13,708 nt of DNA, taken from an uncultured Chlorobiota bacterium (lineage in GTDB: Bacteria > Bacteroidota > Bacteroidia > Bacteroidales > JAADGE01). Location: positions 1-13,708 of the forward strand of contig CAMZKQ010000096.1 in assembly GCA_947311265.1 (NCBI GenBank). Direction: 5' to 3'. Positions 1 through 7,373 of this stretch are shown here, one piece after another (position 1 is the stretch's first letter; each line of letters opens with the position of its first letter). The translations under genes were made by a program, and so were the position numbers. The notes beneath the pieces were generated by a model. That model searched no databases. It was not told where the DNA came from and saw only the letters and a program-made list of their open reading frames with translations.

Positions 1-321
1 AAAACGTTCCACTTCATCTTTAAAGAAAAGCCCCACCACCAAAACAGGCAACATAGATACCACAATAGTAAGTATATAGCGAGTTTCCTCGTTGTACTTA
101 AATTTTAATGCCCCCTTTATCAAATCTAAAATTGTTTTTCTGAAAACAACAATCGTACTAAGCACAGTTGCACCATGTACAATCACAGTAAAAAGCATGT
201 CCTCCTTTGCCGCAATACCTAAAATAGCTTTACCAATTTCAAGATGTCCGCTACTACTCACTGGCAAAAATTCGGTAAGTCCCTGTATAATTCCTAAAAT
301 AAGTGCTTCTAACCAAGTCAT
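1..321 (-). CDS. uppP: Undecaprenyl-diphosphatase (UppP/BacA), 5' part, cut by the left window edge
   Basis: The minus strand is open from an ATG at 321 to the left edge (107 codons), starting MTWLEALILGIIQG. Residues 14-27 read GLTEFLPVSSSGHL, the hallmark first motif of the UppP/BacA family. It includes the (E/Q)xxxE element (Q13, E17) and the conserved His26. Hydrophobic stretches after residue 45 and near residue 85 fit the polytopic fold. The family is an integral inner-membrane enzyme that dephosphorylates undecaprenyl diphosphate, recycling the lipid carrier for peptidoglycan and surface glycans; overexpression gives bacitracin resistance. The second catalytic motif (PGxSRSxxT) would lie beyond the window. 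The ATG is the only start in front of the motif, and a promoter-like sequence sits upstream at 339-369. The identification is firm; only completeness is unknown. Confidence 0.95.
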   Translation of the reverse strand, partial: MTWLEALILGIIQGLTEFLPVSSSGHLEIGKAILGIAAKEDMLFTVIVHGATVLSTIVVFRKTILDLIKGALKFKYNEETRYILTIVVSMLPVLVVGLFFKDEVERF

Positions 322-338
322 ATTTTTTTATTTTAATC

Positions 339-369
339 CAAATTAACACTACTCATAAAGTGCCTAAAA
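339..369 (-). promoter_or_regulatory. Candidate promoter for uppP
   Basis: On the minus strand, TTTT (366-369), a 19-base spacer and TTAATTTG (339-346) approximate the Bacteroidota promoter TTTG-N19-TAnnTTTG, with one mismatch in each box. The start codon is about 18 bases downstream. The same variant, TTTT-N19-TTAATTTG, occurs ahead of the kinase gene at 8771, which slightly raises confidence in both. Confidence 0.35.
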
Positions 370-386
370 TTAGTTATCTAAACATT

Positions 387-424
387 TAAAAGAACAAAAG
401 CCTTACAGAATATTCTGTAAGGCT
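387..424 (-). terminator. Rho-independent terminator after tRNA-Asn
   Basis: A perfect 26-base palindrome at 399-424 (half-site AGCCTTACAGAAT) forms a long stem. On the minus strand it is followed at once by TTTTGTTCTTTT (398-387). It lies 13 bases past the 3' end of tRNA-Asn, so it most likely ends that transcript and keeps it out of uppP. Confidence 0.8.
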
Positions 425-436
425 CTGGTTTTAAAG

Positions 437-510
437 CTCTTCCTCTAGGACTTGAACCTAGGACACCCTGATTAACAGTCAGGTGCTCTAACCAACTGAG
501 CTAAGGAAGA
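437..510 (-). tRNA. tRNA-Asn, anticodon GTT
   Basis: Read on the minus strand this 74-base segment folds as a tRNA. The acceptor stem pairs TCTTCCT (510-504) with AGGAAGA (444-438), with G as discriminator. The D-arm contains AGCTCAGTTGGTTAGAGC. The anticodon stem CCTGA/TCAGG encloses the loop CTGTTAA, which gives anticodon GTT (Asn), and the T-arm contains GGTTCAAGTCC. The 3' CCA is not encoded. Upstream at 528-535 (minus strand) is TACAATTT, with TTTG 22 bases further up; this is a weak promoter candidate only. Confidence 0.96.
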
Positions 511-588
511 ATTTTAATGATTTGAAGAAATTGTACCGCTTTCTTACAAATGCGTTGCAAAAGTAATATGAAATCTCGAAAAAAAAAA

Positions 589-596
589 TATATTTG
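589..596 (+). promoter_or_regulatory. Candidate -7 element for the PfkB kinase gene
   Basis: TATATTTG matches the Bacteroidota -7 consensus TAnnTTTG exactly and lies 32 bases before the ATG at 629. No good -33 TTTG is seen at 19-21 bases upstream (only TATG at 18), and the region is A/T-rich, so a chance match is possible. Confidence 0.4.
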
Positions 597-628
597 TAAA
601 AATTTTATAATTTATTTAAAAATAAAAC

Positions 629-1543
629 ATGAGTTTAATTACAGTAGGAAGTGTTGCATTCGATGCAATTGAAAGCCCTTACGGGAAAACAGATAAAATC
701 ATTGGAGGTGCAGGCACATACATTACCCTTGCCACCTCTTATTTTGGCGCCAACCCAAAAGTAGTATCGGTAGTTGGAGGCGATTTCCCAAACGTAGCAT
801 TAGAAATGCTAAAAAACCACGGAGCAGACGTGGAAGGCATACAAATAAAAGCAGACGAAAAAACATTTTTTTGGTCGGGGAAGTACCACAACGACATGAA
901 CTCCAGAGACACCCTAGTAACAGAACTCAACGTACTAGAAAAATTTGACCCTATAATTCCTCGTAATTATCAAGATGCTGATTTCTTAATGCTCGGCAAC
1001 CTTGCACCAACTGTGCAACGCACAGTTATTGAGCGACTTAGCCAACGTCCAAAACTTATCGTTATGGACACCATGAATTTCTGGATGGACATAATGCTCG
1101 ATGAATTACTAAAAACAATTGCCCTTGTTGATGTGCTAGTTATCAACGATGAAGAAGCCCGACAACTCTCCGGAGAATACTCCCTAGTAAGAGCTGCAAA
1201 AAAGGTAATGGCAATGGGTCCTAAATTCCTTATCATAAAAAAAGGCGAGCATGGGGCATTACTGTTTCATAAAGACCAAATTTTTTCTGCACCAGCACTT
1301 CCACTAGAAGAGGTTTTTGACCCAACAGGGGCTGGCGATACCTTTGCAGGTGGCTTCATAGGGCACCTGCATAAAACAGGCGATATTTCTTTCGAGAACA
1401 TGAAAACAGCTGTAATTATGGGGTCAGTAATGGCCTCTTTTACCGTAGAAAAATTTGGGACAGACCGCTTGCAATACCTTTCGCAAGAAGACATTGACAA
1501 TAGGGTAGAAAAATTTGTTCAACTCACAAAATTCTCTTCATAA
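629..1543 (+). CDS. PfkB/ribokinase-family sugar kinase
   Basis: This 304-aa protein is of normal length for the PfkB (ribokinase) family of ATP-dependent kinases, which phosphorylate sugars or nucleosides in the cytoplasm. The N-terminus has the family glycine pattern (VGSVAFDAIE, then KIIGGAGTY around residues 23-31). The C-terminal signature DPTGAGDTFAGG occupies residues 231-242; the GAGD forms the anion hole and D237 is the expected catalytic base. The stretches FFWSGKYHNDMNSRDT and MDTMNFWMD resemble a strongly conserved Bacteroidota subgroup of uncertain substrate, so no gene symbol is given. The ATG is chosen because the family beta-strand starts at residue 3. The gene is preceded by an oppositely oriented tRNA and followed by a hairpin, so it may be monocistronic. 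Family assignment is firm; the substrate is unknown. Confidence 0.93.
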   Translation: MSLITVGSVAFDAIESPYGKTDKIIGGAGTYITLATSYFGANPKVVSVVGGDFPNVALEMLKNHGADVEGIQIKADEKTFFWSGKYHNDMNSRDTLVTELNVLEKFDPIIPRNYQDADFLMLGNLAPTVQRTVIERLSQRPKLIVMDTMNFWMDIMLDELLKTIALVDVLVINDEEARQLSGEYSLVRAAKKVMAMGPKFLIIKKGEHGALLFHKDQIFSAPALPLEEVFDPTGAGDTFAGGFIGHLHKTGDISFENMKTAVIMGSVMASFTVEKFGTDRLQYLSQEDIDNRVEKFVQLTKFSS

Positions 1544-1568
1544 AGCCTTAAGCAAACCTATTCTAAAA

Positions 1569-1612
1569 GCGAAGGCTTGAATATTAGGCCTATTAGTAAT
1601 TCAAGCCTTCGC
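1569..1612 (+). terminator. Large hairpin after the PfkB gene, probable terminator
   Basis: A perfect 14-bp stem (GCGAAGGCTTGAAT at 1569-1582, its complement at 1599-1612) encloses a 16-base loop that itself contains the palindrome TAGGCCTA. It begins 25 bases past the kinase stop. No T-run follows directly on the plus strand (CATAAGC); a short one (CTCTTTTT) comes about 22 bases later. On the minus strand TTTTAGAATAGG follows. It is likely the end of the kinase transcript, but as a non-canonical terminator. Confidence 0.55.
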
Positions 1613-1640
1613 CATAAGCTCATTTAAGCCACCCTCTTTT

Positions 1641-1648
1641 TAACTTTG
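1641..1648 (+). promoter_or_regulatory. Candidate -7 element for the yfhO-like gene
   Basis: TAACTTTG is an exact match to TAnnTTTG and lies 21 bases before the ATG at 1670, which would give a leader of roughly 15 bases. No TTG is present at the expected -33 distance. The position just after the hairpin supports a new transcription unit starting here. Confidence 0.45.
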
Positions 1649-1669
1649 TATTAGACACTCTTCCTTTTT

Positions 1670-4210
1670 ATGAAACGTACCTCTAAAAAAAATATCCTGC
1701 AAAAGGAACAGAAAAAAAATAGCCCTAAGCAAAAAAAGAAAGTAATGCCTGCTAGCCCTCGAAAAAAAGAGCTAGAAAAAAAAGCAAGGGTCAAATTATT
1801 TGGCAAAAGTACTATTTGGCTACTTCTTGTAGCCATCGTCCTCACCGGATTTTTTGCATTCAACGCATTTTTTACATTAGAGTCCCTCTACTTTTTTAAA
1901 GATATTGGTAGCGATAGCGTAAACCAAGACTATCCTGCTTTAGTACATGTAAACAAACTGCAAGAAGAAGGTTTTGTTTCCAAATGGTCATTCTATAAAG
2001 GCATGGGGCAGAATTATTACAACGGCTTCCCTGCCGACCCCTACTCCATGCTAGTACGAGGAGCAGATTATATCGGCACAAAAACAATTGGCGAAAATTA
2101 TCTCGTGTATGCCCGCTTTTTCAAAATCTTTTTTCTGAATATCTTATTTTCAGGACTCCTCTTTTTTGCCTACCTTAGAACATTAAGCATCAGTAGGTAT
2201 GCCTCATTTATTGGCGGTTTTTTATTCGCCTTTTCAGGCTATTTGGTAATGGGTAGCACTTGGGGATTTGCTGGCGAAATTTTCAGAGGCGTATTTTTGC
2301 TTTTTGCCTTCGAGCAATTTATGCTAAAAAAACGATGGTATTTTCTACCCTTTGCCTTCGTTTTCCTTAGTGGCAATTTATTTAACCTCTATATATACGC
2401 CGTATTTTTACTCTTATATAGTATTTTTAGATACTACAACGAATTTGGACAAGAACTAAAAAAATTCGCCATATTCATGTCAAAAATTGCAGCACTAGGC
2501 ATTCTCGGGCTAGGCATGAATGGCATAAACGCCCTTCGGGGTTTTATGAAAATGTTTTACAGCCCCCGAGTAAGTGGCAACGCCGGGCTAAAAGCCGTAC
2601 TCGATACAGCCACAGAAAATGTCAGCGATTTTTCGCTGCAAAGTTCCTCCCTATTTCTCCGCCTATTTTCCAACGATATTTTAGGCAATGGAAGTGCCTT
2701 TAAAGGCTGGCACAACTACCTCGAAGCCCCAGCTTTTTATATTGGGCTAGCCACACTACTGCTTATCCCACAATTATTTATTTTTCTTAATAAAAAACAA
2801 AAAATAACGCATGCCATTTTTATAGGCATTTGGGCAATAGTAAGTTTCACCCCTTCGCTACGGCATGCTTTTTATCTTTTTTTAGGCAATTATTTTAGGA
2901 TAGGTTTGGATTTTATTGTGCCAACAGTTATGCTTTTCTACGCTATTTTTGCACTTCATAATATCATCAAACATCAAAAAATAAATTTGCCCCTTTTAGG
3001 AGTTTCACTAGCCAGTTGGCTTGTCCTCCTCTTTTTCCCATATAGTACATTGCCAGCCAATGCAGTAAACCCTGTATTACAAAAACAAATAGCACTACTG
3101 TTGGTAGTACTAGCGGTCGTTTTATATTTCCTTACGGATAAAAAAAATGGAAAAATTGCCCAATACGCACTACTTGCCCTTATCGTTTTTGAAGGGGGCT
3201 ACTTTGCCTATAAAACAAGCTCAGAAAGAAAAGCCTTTTCCAAAGCCGAATTTGAGTCCACAAAATTCGGCTACGCCGACGGCAGCCGAAAGGCGGTCAA
3301 TTTTCTCAACACAAATGACCCCACATTTTTTCGTATCGAAAAAGACTACCAATCGGGCAATGCACAGCACGGTAGCCTCAACGACGGCATGGCACAGCAG
3401 TACTTCGGCACAACCAGCTACTCCTCTTTCAACCAGATTAACTATATTCGCTTTTTGGAAGAAATAGGGCTTATAAAAAAAGGCGACGAAACCGCAACAC
3501 GCTGGTCAATCGGCTTACGAGGACGACCAATTTTACAAACTTTTGGCAATGTAAAGTACAACCTAAGCAATGCCGAAAAGCCTGATTTCTTACGCCTTGG
3601 CTTCGATTCTATTGCCACTTTTGGTAAAATTAAAGTCTTAAAAAACAGATTTGCCCTCCCCTTTGGCTACACTTACAATAAGTTTATTACCAAAGAAGAG
3701 TTTAACAAACTCTCCGCTTTTAATAAGCAACTTGCCTTCCTTAGTGCCTTTGTGCTAGAAAAAGAGTATTTTCAAGGCAATATTTCGCCCCAAATTACTG
3801 CGATTAGCAGTAAGGACACCAGCCGCTTTGTAGGCGAACGTTTTTTTAATTTTGAATTATACAAAAAATTTACAGACCATTTAAAAGCCGATAGCCTCAA
3901 CATTACCAACTTTTCTCAAAGTAAAATTGAAGGTAATATAACACTTACAAAACCCAAATTGCTATTTTTCACAATTCCTTTTGATAAAGGCTGGCAAATT
4001 TCCGTAAATGGAAAAGATAAAAAATTATCCAGAGTTAATTTCGGCTTTTCGGGCATTCAGTTGCCAGCTGGCAAAAGCCAAATTGTGCTAAAATATGTAC
4101 CGCAAAATTATTGGGTAGGAATAATTTTATCTATAAGTTTTAATCTTATTTTTTTATTAATTTTGGAACTTTGGTATATGAAGAAAAAACAGAGTAGCTC
4201 CAACCAATGA
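1670..4210 (+). CDS. YfhO-like multi-pass membrane protein (GT-C type)
   Basis: This 846-aa protein has a very Lys/Arg-rich cytoplasmic head (residues 1-46) and a first membrane helix at about 49-68. A loop with clustered acids follows (D77, D81, D86, in DIGSDSVNQDYP). A block of many hydrophobic helices runs to about residue 515, then a soluble domain of about 300 residues, and a last helix near 818-838 ending in a KKK anchor. This layout, and the acidic first loop typical of GT-C glycosyltransferases, match the bacterial YfhO family (PF09586). In Bacillus, YfhO acts with the glycosyltransferase CsbB to decorate lipoteichoic acid using an undecaprenyl-linked sugar. Bacteroidota lack lipoteichoic acid, so the acceptor here is unknown. 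The stop overlaps the next start (ATGA, 4207-4210), so it is translationally coupled to a GT2 enzyme, supporting a role in surface glycan assembly. Confidence 0.85.
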   Translation: MKRTSKKNILQKEQKKNSPKQKKKVMPASPRKKELEKKARVKLFGKSTIWLLLVAIVLTGFFAFNAFFTLESLYFFKDIGSDSVNQDYPALVHVNKLQEEGFVSKWSFYKGMGQNYYNGFPADPYSMLVRGADYIGTKTIGENYLVYARFFKIFFLNILFSGLLFFAYLRTLSISRYASFIGGFLFAFSGYLVMGSTWGFAGEIFRGVFLLFAFEQFMLKKRWYFLPFAFVFLSGNLFNLYIYAVFLLLYSIFRYYNEFGQELKKFAIFMSKIAALGILGLGMNGINALRGFMKMFYSPRVSGNAGLKAVLDTATENVSDFSLQSSSLFLRLFSNDILGNGSAFKGWHNYLEAPAFYIGLATLLLIPQLFIFLNKKQKITHAIFIGIWAIVSFTPSLRHAFYLFLGNYFRIGLDFIVPTVMLFYAIFALHNIIKHQKINLPLLGVSLASWLVLLFFPYSTLPANAVNPVLQKQIALLLVVLAVVLYFLTDKKNGKIAQYALLALIVFEGGYFAYKTSSERKAFSKAEFESTKFGYADGSRKAVNFLNTNDPTFFRIEKDYQSGNAQHGSLNDGMAQQYFGTTSYSSFNQINYIRFLEEIGLIKKGDETATRWSIGLRGRPILQTFGNVKYNLSNAEKPDFLRLGFDSIATFGKIKVLKNRFALPFGYTYNKFITKEEFNKLSAFNKQLAFLSAFVLEKEYFQGNISPQITAISSKDTSRFVGERFFNFELYKKFTDHLKADSLNITNFSQSKIEGNITLTKPKLLFFTIPFDKGWQISVNGKDKKLSRVNFGFSGIQLPAGKSQIVLKYVPQNYWVGIILSISFNLIFLLILELWYMKKKQSSSNQ

Positions 4211-4953
4211 GAATTACAATAATAACAGCCACATACAACAGCGAAGCTACAATTGCAGATGCAATATACTCGGTAACCTCCCAAAGCTACTCGGATATTG
4301 AACACCTTATTATAGACGGAGATTCTACTGACAAAACACTAGAAGTAATTAACAGCACAAAAAATAGAGTAACTAAAATTATTAGCGAACCAGATAAGGG
4401 CATCTATGATGCCCTAAATAAAGGCATAGAAAATGCAACAGGCGAAATTATCGCCTTCCTACATGCCGACGATATTTATGCCAGTAGCAATTCTGTAGAA
4501 GCTATTATTGAAACATTAAAAACCAACAAAACAGATGCTGCTTACGCAGATTTGCAGTACATTTCTAAAAATAATACCAATACAATTATCCGCCACTGGA
4601 CAAGTGGAGCATTTGCTTACAGTAAACTGAAAAAAGGCTGGATGCCCCCCCACCCTACTTTTTTTGTAAAAAAAAGTATCTATCAAAAATATGGTAAATT
4701 CGATACTTCGTTCAAAATTGCAGCAGATTATGACACCGTATTACGGTTCCTTGGGAAGGAAAAAATTTCGGTAGCCTATTATCCACAAGTACTTGTAAAA
4801 ATGAAGCTGGGTGGCGAAAGCAATAAAAACATTTCTAATATCCTTAAAAAAATGAAAGAAGATGTACGTGCCTTGCGAAAAAATAAAATGGGCGGCTGGC
4901 ATACTGTTTTTATGAAAAATATAACAAAAATTCCGCAGCTTTTTAAAAAGTAA
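4207..4953 (+). CDS. GT2-family glycosyltransferase
   Basis: This 248-aa soluble protein has a GT-A fold. The N-terminal strand ITIITATYNSEATI (3-16) is the nucleotide-sugar binding start of family 2 transferases. DGDSTDKT (37-44) and EPDKGIYDALNKGI (61-74) follow, then the metal-binding DxD-type motif HADD (86-89). The whole pattern is closest to WcaE-like colanic-acid type transferases. No membrane helix is visible, unlike CsbB-type polyprenyl-phosphate glycosyltransferases, so it probably works at the inner face of the membrane on a lipid-linked acceptor. Its start overlaps the stop of the YfhO-like gene by four bases and dnaG begins 25 bases after its stop, so the three genes can form one transcript. 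Family is certain; donor and acceptor are not. Confidence 0.93.
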   Translation: MRITIITATYNSEATIADAIYSVTSQSYSDIEHLIIDGDSTDKTLEVINSTKNRVTKIISEPDKGIYDALNKGIENATGEIIAFLHADDIYASSNSVEAIIETLKTNKTDAAYADLQYISKNNTNTIIRHWTSGAFAYSKLKKGWMPPHPTFFVKKSIYQKYGKFDTSFKIAADYDTVLRFLGKEKISVAYYPQVLVKMKLGGESNKNISNILKKMKEDVRALRKNKMGGWHTVFMKNITKIPQLFKK

Positions 4954-4964
4954 AGCTTAAAAAA

Positions 4965-4971
4965 AGAGGAG
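4965..4971 (+). promoter_or_regulatory. Shine-Dalgarno of dnaG
   Basis: AGAGGAG lies 7 bases before the ATG of dnaG. Other gene starts in this window mostly lack such a sequence, as is usual in Bacteroidota, so this site stands out and fixes the dnaG start at 4979. Confidence 0.6.
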
Positions 4972-4978
4972 CAATTAA

Positions 4979-6922
4979 ATGATAGACCAACCCACCGTAC
5001 AGCGGATACACGAAACCGCACAAGTTATAGAAGTTATCGGCGATTTTATTGCACTAAAGAAACGAGGTGTAAACTATCTTGGTCTATGCCCGTTTCACAA
5101 CGAAAAAACACCGTCGTTTACCGTTTCCCCTGCAAAGGGGATTTATAAGTGCTTTGGCTGTGGCGAATCTGGCAATGCCGTGGGGTTTATTATGGCACAC
5201 GAAAAATTGAGCTACCCCGAGGCACTAAAATATGTTGCAAAAAAATACAATATCGAAATTCAGGAAAAAGAACAAACCCCTGAACAGCAACAAGAACGCC
5301 GAGATATTGATAGCCTATATATCGTTACTGAATACGCCAAAAAGTTTTTTGTAAAAACTTTACACAACACCCCAGAAGGCAAATCTATTGGGCTAAGCTA
5401 TTTTCGAGAGCGAGGGTTTCGGGAGGATATTATTAAAAAATTTGAGCTGGGTTGGAGCCCCGAAAAGCGAGATGCACTTACCAGCTCTGCCACCCAGGCG
5501 GGCTATAAATTAAAATTCCTTAGCAAGTCTGGGCTTTCGATAGTTAATACCGAAAAAAATTATAAGTTTGACCGTTTTGCTGGGCGAGTAATGTTTCCTA
5601 TAAAGATGCTTTCGGGCAAAACTATTGCTTTTGGTGGAAGGACGCTAAAGCAGGATAAAAAAATTGCAAAATACCTCAATTCGCCGGAGAGCGAAATTTA
5701 CCATAAATCTCGTGTATTGTACGGCATGTACCATGCCAAAAGCCAAATTGTTCGCCAAAATGAATGTATTATGGTCGAGGGTTATACCGATGTTATATCT
5801 ATGCACCAAGCTGGTATTGAGAATGTTGTGGCATCATCAGGCACTTCACTTACCCAAGAACAGATACGTTTGGTAAAACGTTTTACCCGAAACCTCACTA
5901 TTATTTACGATGGCGATGCGGCGGGGATAAAGGCCTCCTTACGGGGAATTGACTTGGTACTTGCCGAGGAAATGAATGTGAAAGTATTACTCTTGCCCGA
6001 TGGCGAAGACCCTGATTCTTTTTCAAAAACCAAATTGCCAGAAGAACTAACTGCTTACATTGCCGAAAACCAACAGGATTTCATTAAATTTAAAACCAAA
6101 CTGCTTTTGGCAGATGTGAAAAATGACCCTGTTCGTCGTGCACAATTGGTTACGGATATTGTGGCCTCGATTGCCGTAATTCCGAGCAGTATATTGCGGT
6201 CGGAATATGTCAAGGAGTGTAGTGCAATTCTTGATATTAGGGAAGAAGCACTGTACAGCGAAATTAAAAAACGCCTAAAAGGCAAGCTAGAAACGGCACA
6301 AAAAAATAAATCATACCAAAAATATACTTCTGCCCAAAAGGCAGAAAAAGAAAAAACGACACCTAACTACACCGAAAATTTACCCGCATTAAACGAACGG
6401 GCTTTAATTTACTTCTTACTCAACTTTGGTGATACTGTCCTTTTTCCTGCCGAAGAAAATAGTCCTGAAATGACTGTTGCTGAGTTTATTGTAGAGGAAG
6501 TTAATATTGATGAGTTGGAATTTATCAATTCAATTTATGCTACTGTTTTTAACTTGTATTCTGAATTTATTACCAAAGGCGAGTTGCCTCAAAAGGAGTT
6601 TTTTTTACAGCACAAAAGTACTGATATTAGCAAGCTGGCATCGGACTTGCTTAGCCCCAACTACGAGCTTAGTAAACTTTGGGACGGAAAAGGCGGTATA
6701 ATTGGCAACCCGGAAGACAATTTAGAGGTAAGTATCCCTGAGGCGTTAGATAGGTTTAAGCTGGCATCGGTACTGCACATGATTGGCGATGTGGATTTGA
6801 AAATTAAGAATATCCAACCCAAAGATTATGGCGACTTGGGTGCACTGCTCGATAAAAAAAAGCAACTCGATGAGTATAAAATAGAGTTAGCTAGAATTAC
6901 AGGAAATAGGACATTTTTTTAA
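4979..6922 (+). CDS. dnaG: DNA primase DnaG
   Basis: This 647-aa primase makes RNA primers for replication and works with the DnaB helicase. The N-terminal CHC2 zinc-binding domain has C37, H40, C58 and C61 (CPFH and CFGC) and the usual KTPSFTV segment between them. The catalytic core has LSYFRERGF near residue 140. A Toprim domain follows with the metal-binding residues E267 (VEGYTD), D311 and D313 (YDGDAAG), and DPDSF at 344-348. The C-terminal third is poorly conserved, as expected for the helicase-binding region. It is longer than E. coli DnaG (581 aa), in keeping with a Bacteroidota primase. It follows the glycosyltransferase by 25 bases rather than sitting in the classical rpsU-dnaG-rpoD operon. 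Its TAA stop lies within the TTAA shared with the convergent gene on the other strand. Confidence 0.97.
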   Translation: MIDQPTVQRIHETAQVIEVIGDFIALKKRGVNYLGLCPFHNEKTPSFTVSPAKGIYKCFGCGESGNAVGFIMAHEKLSYPEALKYVAKKYNIEIQEKEQTPEQQQERRDIDSLYIVTEYAKKFFVKTLHNTPEGKSIGLSYFRERGFREDIIKKFELGWSPEKRDALTSSATQAGYKLKFLSKSGLSIVNTEKNYKFDRFAGRVMFPIKMLSGKTIAFGGRTLKQDKKIAKYLNSPESEIYHKSRVLYGMYHAKSQIVRQNECIMVEGYTDVISMHQAGIENVVASSGTSLTQEQIRLVKRFTRNLTIIYDGDAAGIKASLRGIDLVLAEEMNVKVLLLPDGEDPDSFSKTKLPEELTAYIAENQQDFIKFKTKLLLADVKNDPVRRAQLVTDIVASIAVIPSSILRSEYVKECSAILDIREEALYSEIKKRLKGKLETAQKNKSYQKYTSAQKAEKEKTTPNYTENLPALNERALIYFLLNFGDTVLFPAEENSPEMTVAEFIVEEVNIDELEFINSIYATVFNLYSEFITKGELPQKEFFLQHKSTDISKLASDLLSPNYELSKLWDGKGGIIGNPEDNLEVSIPEALDRFKLASVLHMIGDVDLKIKNIQPKDYGDLGALLDKKKQLDEYKIELARITGNRTFF

Positions 6923-7161
6923 GCCACTTTTTGCTCATTGCTATAGTTATATAAGCCATAAAAGTAACCCGCTACTACTGCTACACTAACATATATAAGC
7001 ACGACATATAAGTAATCCCATGAAAGGAAAGAGCTTAAGAAATTAGGCGATAAATAATTTTTCACCTCAAAGCCTATAAAGTTAAGGATACTCCCAATAA
7101 GCCCCACAAATAGCATTATTTTTATGCCTTTTATAATATGCTCTTTTTTAGTTTTTCCCAT
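6919..7161 (-). CDS. Small two-helix membrane protein, function unknown
   Basis: The product is 80 aa: a basic head (MGKTKKEHIIKGIK), a hydrophobic helix at about 15-33 (IMLFVGLIGSILNF), a short polar loop with Asn, Ser and Pro, a second helix at about 50-71 (YLYVVLIYVSVAVVAGYF), and a polar tail. This ordered head-helix-loop-helix-tail pattern is unlikely for a random antisense frame, and the coding part lies almost wholly outside dnaG. I recognise no family. Its stop overlaps that of dnaG in a shared TTAA. Upstream, TAGTTTTG (7208-7215, minus strand) matches the -7 consensus, about 47 bases before the ATG. A dnaG transcript with no terminator before 7271 would run antisense through this gene. 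Confidence 0.6.
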   Translation of the reverse strand: MGKTKKEHIIKGIKIMLFVGLIGSILNFIGFEVKNYLSPNFLSSFLSWDYLYVVLIYVSVAVVAGYFYGLYNYSNEQKVA

Positions 7162-7207
7162 TATAATTGAATTTAAATTGAGAATGTTGATACGAATTTT
7201 GATGCAA

Positions 7208-7215
7208 CAAAACTA
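7208..7215 (-). promoter_or_regulatory. Candidate -7 element for the small membrane protein gene
   Basis: On the minus strand TAGTTTTG matches TAnnTTTG. Directly upstream on that strand is a run of 14 T bases instead of a clear -33 TTTG. The inferred transcript would have a leader of about 40 bases. Confidence 0.35.
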
Positions 7216-7216
7216 C

Positions 7217-7271
7217 AAAAAAAAAAAAAACGATTTGAAAAAAATATTTTTATATTACAAATCGTTTTTTT
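7217..7271. terminator. Two-sided hairpin terminator between divergent genes
   Basis: AAAAAAACGATTTG (7224-7237) and its exact complement (7258-7271) form a 14-bp stem around a 20-base A/T loop. Read on the plus strand it ends in seven T bases (7265-7271); read on the minus strand it ends in fourteen (7230-7217). It is therefore built like a terminator in both directions, with CGATTTG as the stable part of the stem. On the plus strand it would end transcripts that run on from dnaG, at the cost of crossing the 80-aa gene in antisense. Confidence 0.65.
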
Positions 7272-7314
7272 CAACTTGAACCTACCTTGCCAATAAAAAG
7301 GGGCAATTTAAGAT

Positions 7315-7341
7315 GTAAATATTGGAATATATTTACCTTTG
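7315..7341 (+). promoter_or_regulatory. Candidate -7 element and overlapping inverted repeat before the beta-barrel gene
   Basis: TACCTTTG (7334-7341) matches TAnnTTTG exactly, 32 bases before the ATG at 7374. Partly overlapping it is an inverted repeat, GTAAATAT (7315-7322) and ATATTTAC (7329-7336), six bases apart. Its position would suit a repressor operator, but in A/T-rich DNA it may be chance. No clear -33 TTG is seen. Confidence 0.4.
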
Positions 7342-7373
7342 CCACTTTTAAAATTCAAACATTATTCAGCCCA

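Noticed and set aside
92..346. Plus-strand open frame of 84 codons
   Set aside because: It is antisense to uppP, whose motif GLTEFLPVSSSGHL on the minus strand is unmistakable.
3147..3467. 106-codon plus-strand frame inside the yfhO-like gene
   Set aside because: It is an out-of-frame shadow with no domain, and the main frame is continuous through it.
7287..7373. Upstream TTG start for the barrel protein
   Set aside because: It would put 29 extra residues before an intact signal peptide, and the -7 promoter element lies downstream of that TTG.
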